Source of the DNA: Acidobacteriota bacterium
Lineage (GTDB): Bacteria; Acidobacteriota; Terriglobia; Terriglobales; Acidobacteriaceae
Length of the DNA stretch: 11,013 nucleotides
NCBI GenBank assembly: GCA_021798235.1
Contig: JAJZMO010000245.1
Location: forward strand, 1-11,013
Direction: 5' to 3'
Shown: piece by piece, positions 1-6,326 of the stretch
Layout: every line of letters starts with the position of its first letter
Position numbering within the stretch: position 1 is the first letter of the stretch
The notes under the pieces: generated by a model
What the model saw: the letters and a program-made list of their open reading frames with translations, nothing else
Database searches by the model: none
Told to the model about the DNA's origin: nothing
Translations under genes and position numbers: made by a program

Positions 1-26
1 CATCGTTCGACCGCGGTCGAACGATG
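1..26. repeat. Perfect 26-bp palindrome
   Basis: The first 26 bases equal their own reverse complement; the left arm is CATCGTTCGACCG. There is no unpaired loop, so it resembles a protein-binding dyad or a cruciform more than a terminator. It lies at the window edge inside the presumed insertion-sequence segment, so its context is incomplete. Confidence 0.7.
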
Positions 27-52
27 GCTACCGGAGGAAAGTTCAGAACCAA

Positions 53-90
53 AAACTGTAAAGGATGTCCCGAGACAAACTGTAAAGGAT
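53..90 (+). repeat. Two direct 14-bp repeats, 24-bp period
   Basis: AAACTGTAAAGGAT occurs at 53-66 and again at 77-90, start to start 24 bp. The pair lies 16-53 bp inside the junction at 106/107. The likeliest role is as subterminal transposase-binding repeats of an insertion sequence, but this is inference. Confidence 0.7.
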
Positions 91-106
91 CTATAGGGAC
101 TGGACA

Positions 107-126
107 CTTCTTTTGCTTGAGTGGGG
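107..126 (-). repeat. Half REP palindrome, truncated
   Basis: Twenty bases (minus strand CCCCACTCAAGCAAAAGAAG) are identical to the first arm plus loop of the complete REP at 673-710, but in inverted orientation relative to it. The second arm is missing and is replaced by the sequence starting TGTCCA at 106. The half REP falls in the reading frame of the RAYT C-terminus (residues TQAKE). The full and half copies therefore flank the RAYT as an inverted pair. Confidence 0.75.
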
Positions 127-651
127 TTGAAGGTGAGCGCGCGTAGTCGTCCGGCTGCCCTTTCTCGCTTGTTCGCCGTCCAATCCGATTCAGTTTCGAG
201 GATTCCTTCCTGTCCCGTAGCGTAGTGGCGGAAGCTGGACCAGGGCCAATCCTCCGGCCGGCTGCATAGCTGCTTGCGGGCAGGGTTGCGATGAATATAG
301 CGCAGCTTTTCCTGGAACGTTTCGTGATTGTGAACGTTGAAGTCGTAGTAGCGCTTTTGCCAGAAGTGAGGGGCGTCTCCGATCAGCCGGCAGGGACACG
401 CCCTGCTTCAGGGACTTGATGGCGACGGCGAGCGTTTCGCGGCGTGGCTCGCTCAGCAGCAGATGCACATGGTCGGGCATGACCACGTATCCATAGACAC
501 AGAGCAGGTAATCCCGGCGGATTCGTTCCAGCGCAGTCTCGAAGACAGAACGCGTCGGGGCACCAGGGAAATTCGACCGGCGATGCCAGCAGGCAAATGT
601 GATGAAATGCGTTTGTCGTGAATGGTGGAACCGCCGAAGCCTGGTTGGCAT
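107..651 (-). pseudogene. REP-associated tyrosine transposase (RAYT), frameshifted
   Basis: This is an IS200-like Y1 transposase of the RAYT/TnpA-REP family, which nicks and mobilises REP hairpins as single strands. Counting from the ATG at 651, residues 1-25 carry the family N-terminus (MPTRLRRF...HFITF). The HUH metal-binding motif is at 58-66 (VMPDHVHLL, His61 and His63). After residue 86 the frame breaks. Removing the single A at plus-strand position 392 restores family sequence: SRRLIGD, then FWQKRYYDFNV with the expected catalytic tyrosine, then YIHRNPARK and EDWPWSSFRHY. As it stands, a product from 651 would terminate without the catalytic tyrosine. A GTG at 678 is also in frame, but the family N-terminus fits the ATG. 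After the break the restored frame has no stop before the window edge and runs through the half REP into foreign sequence, so the natural C-terminus has probably been lost. It is very likely a dead gene, unless the extra base is a sequencing error. Confidence 0.85.
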
Positions 652-672
652 GGAGGAAAGATTACTCCTGTC

Positions 673-710
673 CCCCACTCAAGCAAAAGAAGCTTGAGTG
701 GGCCACCCGT
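673..710 (+). repeat. REP palindrome, full copy 1
   Basis: Arm CCCACTCAAGC (674-684), loop AAAAGAA (685-691) and arm GCTTGAGTGGG (692-702) form a perfect 11-bp stem, followed by a conserved CCACCCGT tail. The 38 bases 673-710 match 6250-6287 with one mismatch, in the loop. This copy lies just upstream of the RAYT start and 15 bp past the stop of the small membrane-protein gene, a normal extragenic position for a REP next to its RAYT. Confidence 0.9.
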
Positions 711-725
711 CCAAGCTCAGTGGAA

Positions 726-1010
726 TCAACTGAACACCCAAAATCTAACCAGGAAAGCGAAGCAGAGAAGCATTAGCACAAAGCATGCATCAAGAAGCAA
801 CGCCAGTTTATTCCCTGGATATAGCTGCTTGAACTGCTTCCGTACCCTTGTCCCCCACCACAAGTAAGAGATCCTTTCACTCTCAGGGAGCAGCACATTA
901 ATTTTTCCAATCATAATGAAAGAAATCATGTTGGCCAGAATTGCAGCAGTTGTCATCAAGCAGGCAGCAATAATGACAGGTAGTGGCAATTGGCTCATTA
1001 TCATTGACAT
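726..1010 (-). CDS. Small two-helix membrane protein, candidate Rhs immunity protein
   Basis: This 94-residue protein has two hydrophobic segments, about residues 8-34 and 68-88. They are separated by a polar, basic stretch with a motif-like run (GKINVLLPESERISYLWW, then RKQFKQLYPGNKL at 57-69). Small membrane proteins with a similar LP...R...YP pattern occur in acidobacteria from general recall, but I cannot name the family. The ATG at 1010 overlaps the stop of the Rhs C-terminal frame (TGA, 1001-1003), so the two are likely translationally coupled; a GAGGG lies 4 nt upstream. A short gene placed directly after an Rhs C-terminal region is typically its immunity gene, and a membrane immunity protein would suit a toxin acting at the inner membrane. 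That role is inferred only from position. GC content is visibly below that of the purine genes. Confidence 0.6.
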   Translation of the reverse strand: MSMIMSQLPLPVIIAACLMTTAAILANMISFIMIGKINVLLPESERISYLWWGTRVRKQFKQLYPGNKLALLLDACFVLMLLCFAFLVRFWVFS

Positions 1011-1615
1011 GGAGCCCTCGCCAGAAATCCGAGGTAATCACCCAAAGAGAAATCAGTGAATCTTCCCGTATTGAGGGGATGGCTGGTATCAGTCACACTA
1101 ATCCCTCCGCCATACTTACCAGCAAGGGCCGCGCTAGCTCCGGCCGAGAAAACGGTCACCCCACCGCCTCTGATGACCGATCCTCCAGCGCCAACAAAAG
1201 GTATCGGCGTTGGGGCATAGAAGCTAGCACCTTTGAATGGTCCTGAGAATCCATTGTTCGTTTTGCCAAGTCCGTAAACTAGCCCAGTAGTGGCTGTTAC
1301 GCTTGCCCCACCATTCCATCCAAATGACATGCCACCTGTCCCGAAGAGACTCGTCTGTCCGGAATTATAGTTAAGTACCATGTCACCTCCGCCGCTGACC
1401 GCTCCGACCCCGCCTACTGCGCCACTCAATGAAATAGAGCGGCCTGTAGGGATAGCAAAACAATAGGCACTTTTCAGCCTGCTAAGAAATCCACTACTTG
1501 AGCCATTGGAACTGCCTTCCGAAGCGTGCACATGCAGAACATAGTTTATGTCGTATACGCGCCCCGTGTAGTGCCAACGGGAAAATGGTGTGGCTGACAA
1601 ATGAAGTAGTTTCAT
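1001..1615 (-). CDS. Orphan Rhs C-terminal region, glycine-rich
   Basis: This frame encodes up to 204 residues. The first 45 or so are mixed sequence (VYDINYVLHVHASEGSS at about 20-36). The rest is rich in glycine, serine and small residues, with repeated GG turns (AVGGVGAVSGGGDMV, GGMSFGWNGGASV, VGAGGSVIRGGG), and it ends FLARAPCQ. It begins where the Rhs core frame to its right runs out and overlaps that frame by 122 bp, so it is best read as the variable C-terminus of the same Rhs protein after a frameshift. The ATG at 1615 has no convincing Shine-Dalgarno sequence and may not be used. I recognise no named toxin domain or catalytic motif; a small-residue beta or membrane-inserting fold is only a guess. 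The stop overlaps the start of the downstream membrane-protein gene by 10 bp. Function is unknown. Confidence 0.5.
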   Translation of the reverse strand: MKLLHLSATPFSRWHYTGRVYDINYVLHVHASEGSSNGSSSGFLSRLKSAYCFAIPTGRSISLSGAVGGVGAVSGGGDMVLNYNSGQTSLFGTGGMSFGWNGGASVTATTGLVYGLGKTNNGFSGPFKGASFYAPTPIPFVGAGGSVIRGGGVTVFSAGASAALAGKYGGGISVTDTSHPLNTGRFTDFSLGDYLGFLARAPCQ

Positions 1616-1973
1616 GCCACAAATGACAGGCCCAGCTAAATCCCTTCCAACAAAGCCCCATCAGATCAATGCGGGACAACGGCTCGTTCCCAACGTAGCT
1701 GTAGAGATTCAGGCTTTGCGGGTTTGTGAGCTGAGCGTATATCAGTCCTGAAGGATCCGGCGTGAGGAACCTGGCATCGTTACTGGAGTAGTATCTGGCC
1801 CGATAGTTGGTGGGGTCGATGTCGAGGCTGTGCGGATTTGTGGTGGGCCGGGGTGGGGTGGATTGGTTTGCCGGTGTGAATGTTTCGGCGAGCGTCATAG
1901 GTTTAGAGGTTGCGTCGTAAGTGCAATCCCAGGTCTCAACGGCGAGACCTGGGATGGACGTGTCGGGAATTTG
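1494..1973 (-). pseudogene. Rhs repeat-associated core fragment, 5' truncated
   Basis: From the ATG at 1898 (134 residues), residues 31-82 are a classic Rhs repeat-associated core: YRARYYSSNDARFLTPDPSG, then NPQSLNLYSYVGNEPLSRIDLMGL. This core marks the end of the Rhs shell, after which the variable C-terminus begins. Only this last repeat is present. The frame is open upstream only to a TAA at 1974-1976, next to the peptidase stop, so the roughly thousand-residue YD-repeat shell is absent. After DLMGL the frame runs on for about 50 unpersuasive residues to a TAG, while the glycine-rich tail continues in the other frame. The upstream open part (1899-1973) includes a 12-bp hairpin and is unlikely to be genuine coding sequence. 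This looks like an orphan tip left by recombination or deletion, probably not expressed as a full protein. Confidence 0.75.
1926..1955 (-). terminator. Strong hairpin downstream of the peptidase gene
   Basis: Arms ATCCCAGGTCTC and GAGACCTGGGAT pair perfectly over 12 bp around a 6-nt loop, 26 nt past the peptidase stop codon. Position and stability suit a transcription end, but there is no T-run after the stem on either strand. It may act with a protein factor, as an RNA-stabilising 3' hairpin, or be a member of another palindromic repeat family. The hairpin itself is certain; its role is not. Confidence 0.5.
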
Positions 1974-1980
1974 TTATGGG

Positions 1981-4146
1981 CTATGGGTTGGAGGGTGTTT
2001 TCTTGACGCCGATGTTCCAGCCCTCGAAGGCCCAGACGTCGGCGTCCTGCTGGATTTCCTTGTCGGTGGGCATGTAGATGTGGCTGGTGCTGCCGGTGGT
2101 GCGGAGCAGGATGGGATTGTTGCAGCCCTGCGCATGCTGGATAGTTGCCGTGAATTTGAATTCGTGGCTGGGGACCACGCGGTCATCGTCCCATGAGGTC
2201 GTGATCAGGGTGGGCGGATAGCAGGTTCCCTTGTGGATGTTATTCAGGGGTGAGTACTTGATGAGCCACTGGAAGGCCTGCTTGTTGTCAGAGCTGCCGT
2301 ACTCGGGAACCCAGAATGCTCCGCCGGAGAACTTCTGGTAGCGGAGCATGTCAAGCACGCCGTGGCCGATGTAGGCCGCGCCGAAGAGCTGAGGCCGCTC
2401 GGTGATGGACGCGCCGGTGAGCAGGCCGCCGTTGGAGTATCCCTGGATGGCGAGGTGTTTGGGGGAAGTGTAACCGTGTTTGTACAAATACTTGGCGGCC
2501 CAGGCGAAATCGTCAAAGACGTTCTGCTTTTTGCCGAGCATGCCGGCGTGGTGCCAGGCCTCGCCGTAGACGCCGCCGCCGCGGAGGTTGGGAACGGCGT
2601 AGACGCCGCCCAGCTCAAGCCATACGGGGATGGTGGGGCTGAAGCGCGGGGTGATGGTGATGTTGAAACCGCCGTAGCCGTACATGACGGTGGGGTTTGA
2701 GCCGTCGAGCTTGATGCCTTTTTTGGCGACGATGAACATCGGCACCCTGGTGCCGTCCTTCGAAGTGTAGAAGACCTGCCTGGTCTGGTAGAGGGAGGGA
2801 TCGAACTTGACGTTGGGCTTGAAGGTGACGGTTGTTTTGCCGGTGGCGACGTCGTAGCGATAGATGGTTTTGGGATAGAGGAAGGAAGTGAAGTCGTAAT
2901 AGACGGTGGGCGAATCGTTTCTGGAGGAGATGGTGTTGACGGCGCCGAGCGCGGGAAGCGGCAGGGTGTGCAGGAGCTTGCCGGTGGTGCTGAAGAGGTC
3001 GAGGTGGCTGACGGCGACATCCTGGTAGCTGGCAAGGATATCTCCATTGGCGAGGGATGCGCTGGAGAGGACGCCGGCGGCCTGGGGAACGACGGTTCTC
3101 CAGTGGGCTGGGCTGGGGTTAGTGAAGCTGGCGGCGACGATGCGGCCGCGGGGCGCGTCGAGCGTGGTTTGCAGGTAGAGCGTGTTGCCGATGTGGCCGA
3201 TGGGCGCATACATCGCATCGTTCTTTGTGTAGAGCGGTTCGATTTTGGCGCTGAGGTTGGGCTTGCCGGGATTGCCGAGATTCGCGTAATACAACTCGTT
3301 GTTGCTGATGGAGTTGTTCATGAGAAAGAGATACAGATAGTGGCCGTCCTCGCTGACGGATCCCTCGATGGCCGCCTGGGGAAGGTCGGGGCGGGAATAG
3401 ATGAGCTTGTCCTCGGACTGGGGGGTACCGAGCGCGTGGTAGTAGAGCTTCTGGTCGACGACGGCGTGGCTGATGGCTTTTTCGCCGCTGGGAGGCTCGG
3501 GATAACGCGAGTAGAAGAAGCCTTTGCCGTCGTTGGTCCAGGAGATGCCGGAGAATTTGACCCAGCGGACAACGTCTGGCAGAGGCTTGCCGGTGGCGAC
3601 GTCGAGGACGTGGATGGTCTGCCAGTCTGATCCGCCCTTGGAGAGCGCGTAGGCCATGTACTTGCCCTGCGGAGATGGCGCGATGTGGGCCAAGGCAATG
3701 GAGCCATCAGGGGAGAGCTGGTTGGGGTCGAGCAGTTCACGCGGCGGGGCGGTGGCGGATTGCTGGACGTAGACGACGCTCTGGTTCTGCAGGCCGGAAT
3801 TTTTGCGGAAGAAGAGCATGCCGTTCTTCAGCTGGTAGGGGGTGTCCTCCTTGGGAAAATTCCAGAGTTCCGTGAGACGATCGTCGATCCAGCCGCGGAT
3901 GGGGATCCTGGAGAGGTAGTTGTCGGTGAGCTTGTTTTCGGCGTCGACCCACTGGTGGAGCTGAGGGCTGCTAAGGTTTTCCATCCACTGGTAGGGCGCG
4001 GGGACCCTGGTGCCGAAGTAGGTGTCGACGGTGTTGTCGCGGTGGGCAACGGGGTAGTTGAGTTTCTGCGTCGACGACTTGCAACCTGTAAGGACAAAGG
4101 GAGCCGCGACAGCCAGCACGGAGAGCGCACGTAGCAGAGGCTTCAT
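1981..4146 (-). CDS. Prolyl oligopeptidase family (S9A) lipoprotein
   Basis: This 721-residue serine peptidase would be exported and lipid-anchored: residues 1-22 form a signal ending in a lipobox (LTGC, Cys22). It should cleave after proline in short peptides in the periplasm. The N-terminal S9A signature is at 31-58 (YPVAHRDNTVDTYFG...PYQWMENL). A beta-propeller region spans roughly 90-440, and the alpha/beta-hydrolase domain follows from about 450: MYGYGGFN (488-495), PNLRGGGVYGEAWH (519-532), the nucleophile Ser571 in GYSNGG, and the acid Asp654 in WDDDRVVP. In the last motif the family normally has GHGAGKPT; here it is GSTSHIYMPT (685-694), so the only nearby histidine, His689, sits one residue off the usual column, where Ser688 stands. 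Length is normal for the family. The start is fixed by the signal peptide. The gene follows the DinB-like gene by 83 bp on the same strand. Confidence 0.93.
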   Translation of the reverse strand: MKPLLRALSVLAVAAPFVLTGCKSSTQKLNYPVAHRDNTVDTYFGTRVPAPYQWMENLSSPQLHQWVDAENKLTDNYLSRIPIRGWIDDRLTELWNFPKEDTPYQLKNGMLFFRKNSGLQNQSVVYVQQSATAPPRELLDPNQLSPDGSIALAHIAPSPQGKYMAYALSKGGSDWQTIHVLDVATGKPLPDVVRWVKFSGISWTNDGKGFFYSRYPEPPSGEKAISHAVVDQKLYYHALGTPQSEDKLIYSRPDLPQAAIEGSVSEDGHYLYLFLMNNSISNNELYYANLGNPGKPNLSAKIEPLYTKNDAMYAPIGHIGNTLYLQTTLDAPRGRIVAASFTNPSPAHWRTVVPQAAGVLSSASLANGDILASYQDVAVSHLDLFSTTGKLLHTLPLPALGAVNTISSRNDSPTVYYDFTSFLYPKTIYRYDVATGKTTVTFKPNVKFDPSLYQTRQVFYTSKDGTRVPMFIVAKKGIKLDGSNPTVMYGYGGFNITITPRFSPTIPVWLELGGVYAVPNLRGGGVYGEAWHHAGMLGKKQNVFDDFAWAAKYLYKHGYTSPKHLAIQGYSNGGLLTGASITERPQLFGAAYIGHGVLDMLRYQKFSGGAFWVPEYGSSDNKQAFQWLIKYSPLNNIHKGTCYPPTLITTSWDDDRVVPSHEFKFTATIQHAQGCNNPILLRTTGSTSHIYMPTDKEIQQDADVWAFEGWNIGVKKTPSNP

Positions 4147-4229
4147 AGGAATCGTCTCTTTTCCGGGGAGGTTCTTAAAACTCCCAAGGATAGAACGAAT
4201 CCAGAGGCTGGGTAAACCGGGTGGTCTAC

Positions 4230-4730
4230 TTACGGGATGGCGGTACTGAAGAAGATGTCCTGGAGCCAGTTGGGGGTGAAGCCGTTCTGCCGGACGATGG
4301 GGCCGATTTGCGCCCAGTGGCGGATGGCGTGGATGAAGAGGTGCAGGCAGAGCTTGCGGTAGGTGCCTGAGATTTCTCCGGCGGTGCGTGTATTGAAGGT
4401 GGCGACGCGGTCGAAGGTTTCGTCTTCGGCCTGGGCGAGGAACTGGGCGAGATTTTCGGCGGCGGTGGCGTGGAGCTTCCAGGCAGAGTCAAGGGTTTTT
4501 TGCGGGTGGAGGGCCTCGAGATCGGTGACGGGCAGACCGAGGAGGCGTTCGCTGTGCCGGTAGGAAACAGCGCAGATGTGCCAGACGAGGTCAGAGACTC
4601 TGGTGGAGTGTGCGATGTCTGTGGTGGCGTCGGCGGCCTGTGGGTGCTCGGCGAAGAAGGCCTGCCAGCGGGCGGCGGTGAGGTTGAAGTCGGCGAGGAG
4701 TTCTTCGAGGGTGACGGCGCAATGGGGCAT
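4230..4730 (-). CDS. DinB-like four-helix-bundle protein
   Basis: This is a 166-residue protein of the DinB/YfiT-type metal-binding four-helix-bundle superfamily, whose members include thiol transferases and many uncharacterised hydrolase-like proteins. The family's three metal-ligand histidines are visible: His51 in LVWHICA near the end of helix 2, and His134 and His138 in FIHAIRHWAQ near the C-terminus. The rest is helical, without signal or membrane segments, so it is cytosolic. I chose the ATG at 4730 over the one 15 bp upstream because AAGGAG lies 5 nt before it, inside the longer reading. It starts 38 bp after the purD stop on the same strand and may be cotranscribed with purD, although no purine-pathway role is known for the family. 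The substrate is unknown. Confidence 0.8.
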   Translation of the reverse strand: MPHCAVTLEELLADFNLTAARWQAFFAEHPQAADATTDIAHSTRVSDLVWHICAVSYRHSERLLGLPVTDLEALHPQKTLDSAWKLHATAAENLAQFLAQAEDETFDRVATFNTRTAGEISGTYRKLCLHLFIHAIRHWAQIGPIVRQNGFTPNWLQDIFFSTAIP

Positions 4731-4735
4731 GATGG

Positions 4736-4741
4736 CTCCTT
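4736..4741 (-). promoter_or_regulatory. Ribosome binding site deciding the DinB-like start
   Basis: AAGGAG followed by a 5-nt spacer and ATG at 4730. The alternative ATG at 4745 would place this site inside the coding region and has no comparable site of its own. Confidence 0.7.
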
Positions 4742-4768
4742 CCATCGCTGAGAGTGGGCAGAAGCTGC

Positions 4769-6046
4769 TCAGGGTTGCTGTTTGAGGGCGCGGTGGCCGA
4801 TGTCGCGGCGGTAGGTGATGCCTTCAAAGTGGATGTGGGCGAGGGCCTTGTAGGCCTGATGGAGTGCGTCTTCCAGGGTGGTGGCGACGGCGGTGACGCC
4901 GAGGACGCGGCCTCCGCTGGTGACGATTTCTCCGTTAGAGAGCGAGGTGCCGGCGTGGAAGATCTGAACGCCGGGGACCTTGGCGGCCTGATCGAGGCCA
5001 GTGATGGGGAAGCCGGTTTTGTAGCTGCCAGGGTATCCGGCGGAGGCGGCGACGACGCAGGCGGATGCGCCGGGGGTCCAGCGGAGTTCGGCGGCGCTGA
5101 GGCGGCCTTCGACGGCGGCCTGAAGAGCGTCGACGAGATCACTCTCCAGGCGCATGAGGATGGCCTGGGTTTCGGGGTCGCCGAAGCGGGCGTTGTATTC
5201 GAGGACCATGGGGCCGCGTGCGGTCATCATGAGGCCGAGATAGAGGACGCCGCAGAAGGGCATGTCTTCGGCGGCCATGCCGTCAAGGGTGGGGTAGACG
5301 ATGCGGTGGAGGATCCAGTCGCGCATCTGGGGGTCGAGCATAGCGTCAGTAGAGTAAGCGCCCATGCCGCCGGTGTTGAGGCCGGTGTCGCCTTCGCCGA
5401 TGCGCTTGTGGTCCTGGGCGGGGACGAGCGGGCTGGCGTGCTTGCCGTCGCAGATGACGAGAAAGGATAGTTCGTCGCCGGTGAGGAATTCTTCCATGAC
5501 GAGGGTGGATTCAGCGGCGCCGAGGAGCTTTCCGCTGAAGAGGCCGGCGATGGCGTCGCGGGCTTCAGCCTTGGATTCGCAGATGAGGACGCCCTTGCCG
5601 GCGGCGAGGCCGTCGGCCTTGATGACGACGGGGAGGTGGAAGAGATCGAGGGCGGCGAGGGCTTCTTCCTGGCTGTTGCAGGCGGCGAAGTGCGCGGTGG
5701 GAATCTGGTGGCGCTGCATGAAGCGCTTGGCGAAGCTCTTGCTGGTTTCGAGCATGGCCGCGGCGCGGGTGGGCCCGAAGACGGGAATGCTGCGGCGCTG
5801 GAGTTCGTCGGCAAGGCCGAGGGAAAGCGGCAGTTCGGGGCCGATGACGACGAGATCGGGCGATTCGGCGGAGACAACGCGGAGGAGGTCGCTGAGGTTG
5901 CGCTGGTCGACGGGAACGCAGCGGGCGGCCTGGGCGATGCCGCCGTTGCCGGGCGCGCAGACGACTTCGTTGACGCGGGGCGAGCGGGCAATTGCCCAGC
6001 AGAGCGCGTGTTCGCGGCCTCCGGAACCGATGACCAGCACCTTCAT
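4769..6046 (-). CDS. purD: Phosphoribosylamine-glycine ligase (GAR synthetase)
   Basis: Catalyses step 2 of de novo purine synthesis in the cytosol: 5-phosphoribosylamine + glycine + ATP to GAR + ADP + phosphate. The 425-residue length is standard. The ATP-grasp architecture is clear: N-terminal MKVLVIGSGGREHALCW, then GPELPLSLGLADEL (69-82), the ATP-grasp entry VIKADGLAAGKGV (141-153), AQDHKRIGEGDTGLNTGGMGAY (about 211-232), the metal and ATP site YNARFGDPETQ (about 285-295), and a C-terminal domain ending in GITYRRDIGHRAL. No key motif is missing. The ATG at 6046 has GGGGGGAG 6 nt upstream (plus-strand 6053-6060). It diverges from purL across a 280-bp gap and is followed at 38 bp by the DinB-like gene. 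Confidence 0.97.
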   Translation of the reverse strand: MKVLVIGSGGREHALCWAIARSPRVNEVVCAPGNGGIAQAARCVPVDQRNLSDLLRVVSAESPDLVVIGPELPLSLGLADELQRRSIPVFGPTRAAAMLETSKSFAKRFMQRHQIPTAHFAACNSQEEALAALDLFHLPVVIKADGLAAGKGVLICESKAEARDAIAGLFSGKLLGAAESTLVMEEFLTGDELSFLVICDGKHASPLVPAQDHKRIGEGDTGLNTGGMGAYSTDAMLDPQMRDWILHRIVYPTLDGMAAEDMPFCGVLYLGLMMTARGPMVLEYNARFGDPETQAILMRLESDLVDALQAAVEGRLSAAELRWTPGASACVVAASAGYPGSYKTGFPITGLDQAAKVPGVQIFHAGTSLSNGEIVTSGGRVLGVTAVATTLEDALHQAYKALAHIHFEGITYRRDIGHRALKQQP

Positions 6047-6326
6047 GGAATGCTCCCCCCTACTTTATCTCTCTTGGTGAGCGTATCGCAGCCGGGGGCG
6101 GACGCCAACTGTGCTGGCCGCACGGGCGGTCGCGCCTTCGGCGCCATTCCGGTTCTGGCTGGGTTGGTAAGGTTGACTTAACTGTTTTCGATTGTGGCGA
6201 AGGCCTACCCTTACTTCCCGCTGGGGATTGCCCGAAGCTGCCGCTACAGCCCCACTCAAGCAAAAGATGCTTGAGTGGGCCACCCGTGGGAGTGGCCGAG
6301 GCATGCGACAATGAAATTTAACCGTC
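6047..6326. other. Divergent purD/purL intergenic region
   Basis: These 280 bp must hold the promoters for purD (leftward) and purL-purF (rightward). A TTGACT at 6173-6178 is the best -35-like box for purL, but no well-spaced -10 follows. I see no convincing promoter for purD and no recognisable purine riboswitch or repressor operator. A complete REP palindrome occupies 6250-6287 on the purL side, where it would lie in the 5' leader if transcription starts upstream of it. Confidence 0.5.
6250..6287 (+). repeat. REP palindrome, full copy 2
   Basis: Arm CCCACTCAAGC (6251-6261), loop AAAAGAT (6262-6268) and arm GCTTGAGTGGG (6269-6279), then the CCACCCGT tail. It is identical to copy 1 (673-710) except for one loop base. 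It sits alone, 5.5 kb from the RAYT, in an intergenic region: the usual pattern of a REP mobilised in trans. Confidence 0.9.

Larger units (their letters stand above)
1..106 (-). mobile_element. Probable end of an insertion sequence, truncated by window edge
   Basis: Read on the minus strand, a segment beginning TGTCCAGTCCC at 106 abruptly interrupts a REP palindrome that is complete elsewhere in the window. Just inside this edge are two direct copies of a 14-mer (AAACTGTAAAGGAT on the plus strand, 53-66 and 77-90) set 24 bp apart. A TG-starting edge with repeated subterminal motifs is what is known of integrase-type (DDE) insertion sequences, where the transposase binds such repeats. No transposase gene is visible because the element would continue left of position 1. 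The IS identity is inferred from the junction and the repeats; the family cannot be named. The alternative is an unrelated deletion junction. Confidence 0.4.

Noticed and set aside
53..90. Start of a CRISPR array
   Set aside because: Only two 14-bp units 24 bp apart, with no further repeats or cas genes; better explained as insertion-sequence subterminal repeats.
453..686. 77-codon minus-strand frame overlapping the RAYT
   Set aside because: Out-of-frame reading of the RAYT N-terminal half; the family motifs lie in the other frame.
622..867. Plus-strand 81-codon frame across the REP and the small membrane-protein gene
   Set aside because: It passes through the REP hairpin, has no domain features and lies antisense to a better-supported gene.
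2244..3218. 324-codon minus-strand frame within the peptidase gene
   Set aside because: Ser/Pro/Thr/Ala-rich out-of-frame reading of the S9A gene; no domain features.
4754..6080. Plus-strand open frames opposite purD
   Set aside because: Gly/Ala/Asp-rich or Ser/Arg-rich shadows of purD with no family motifs.
6047..6326. Purine riboswitch or PurR-type operator upstream of purD or purL
   Set aside because: I could not find the conserved three-way-junction core or a recognisable operator; the only clear structure is the REP hairpin.
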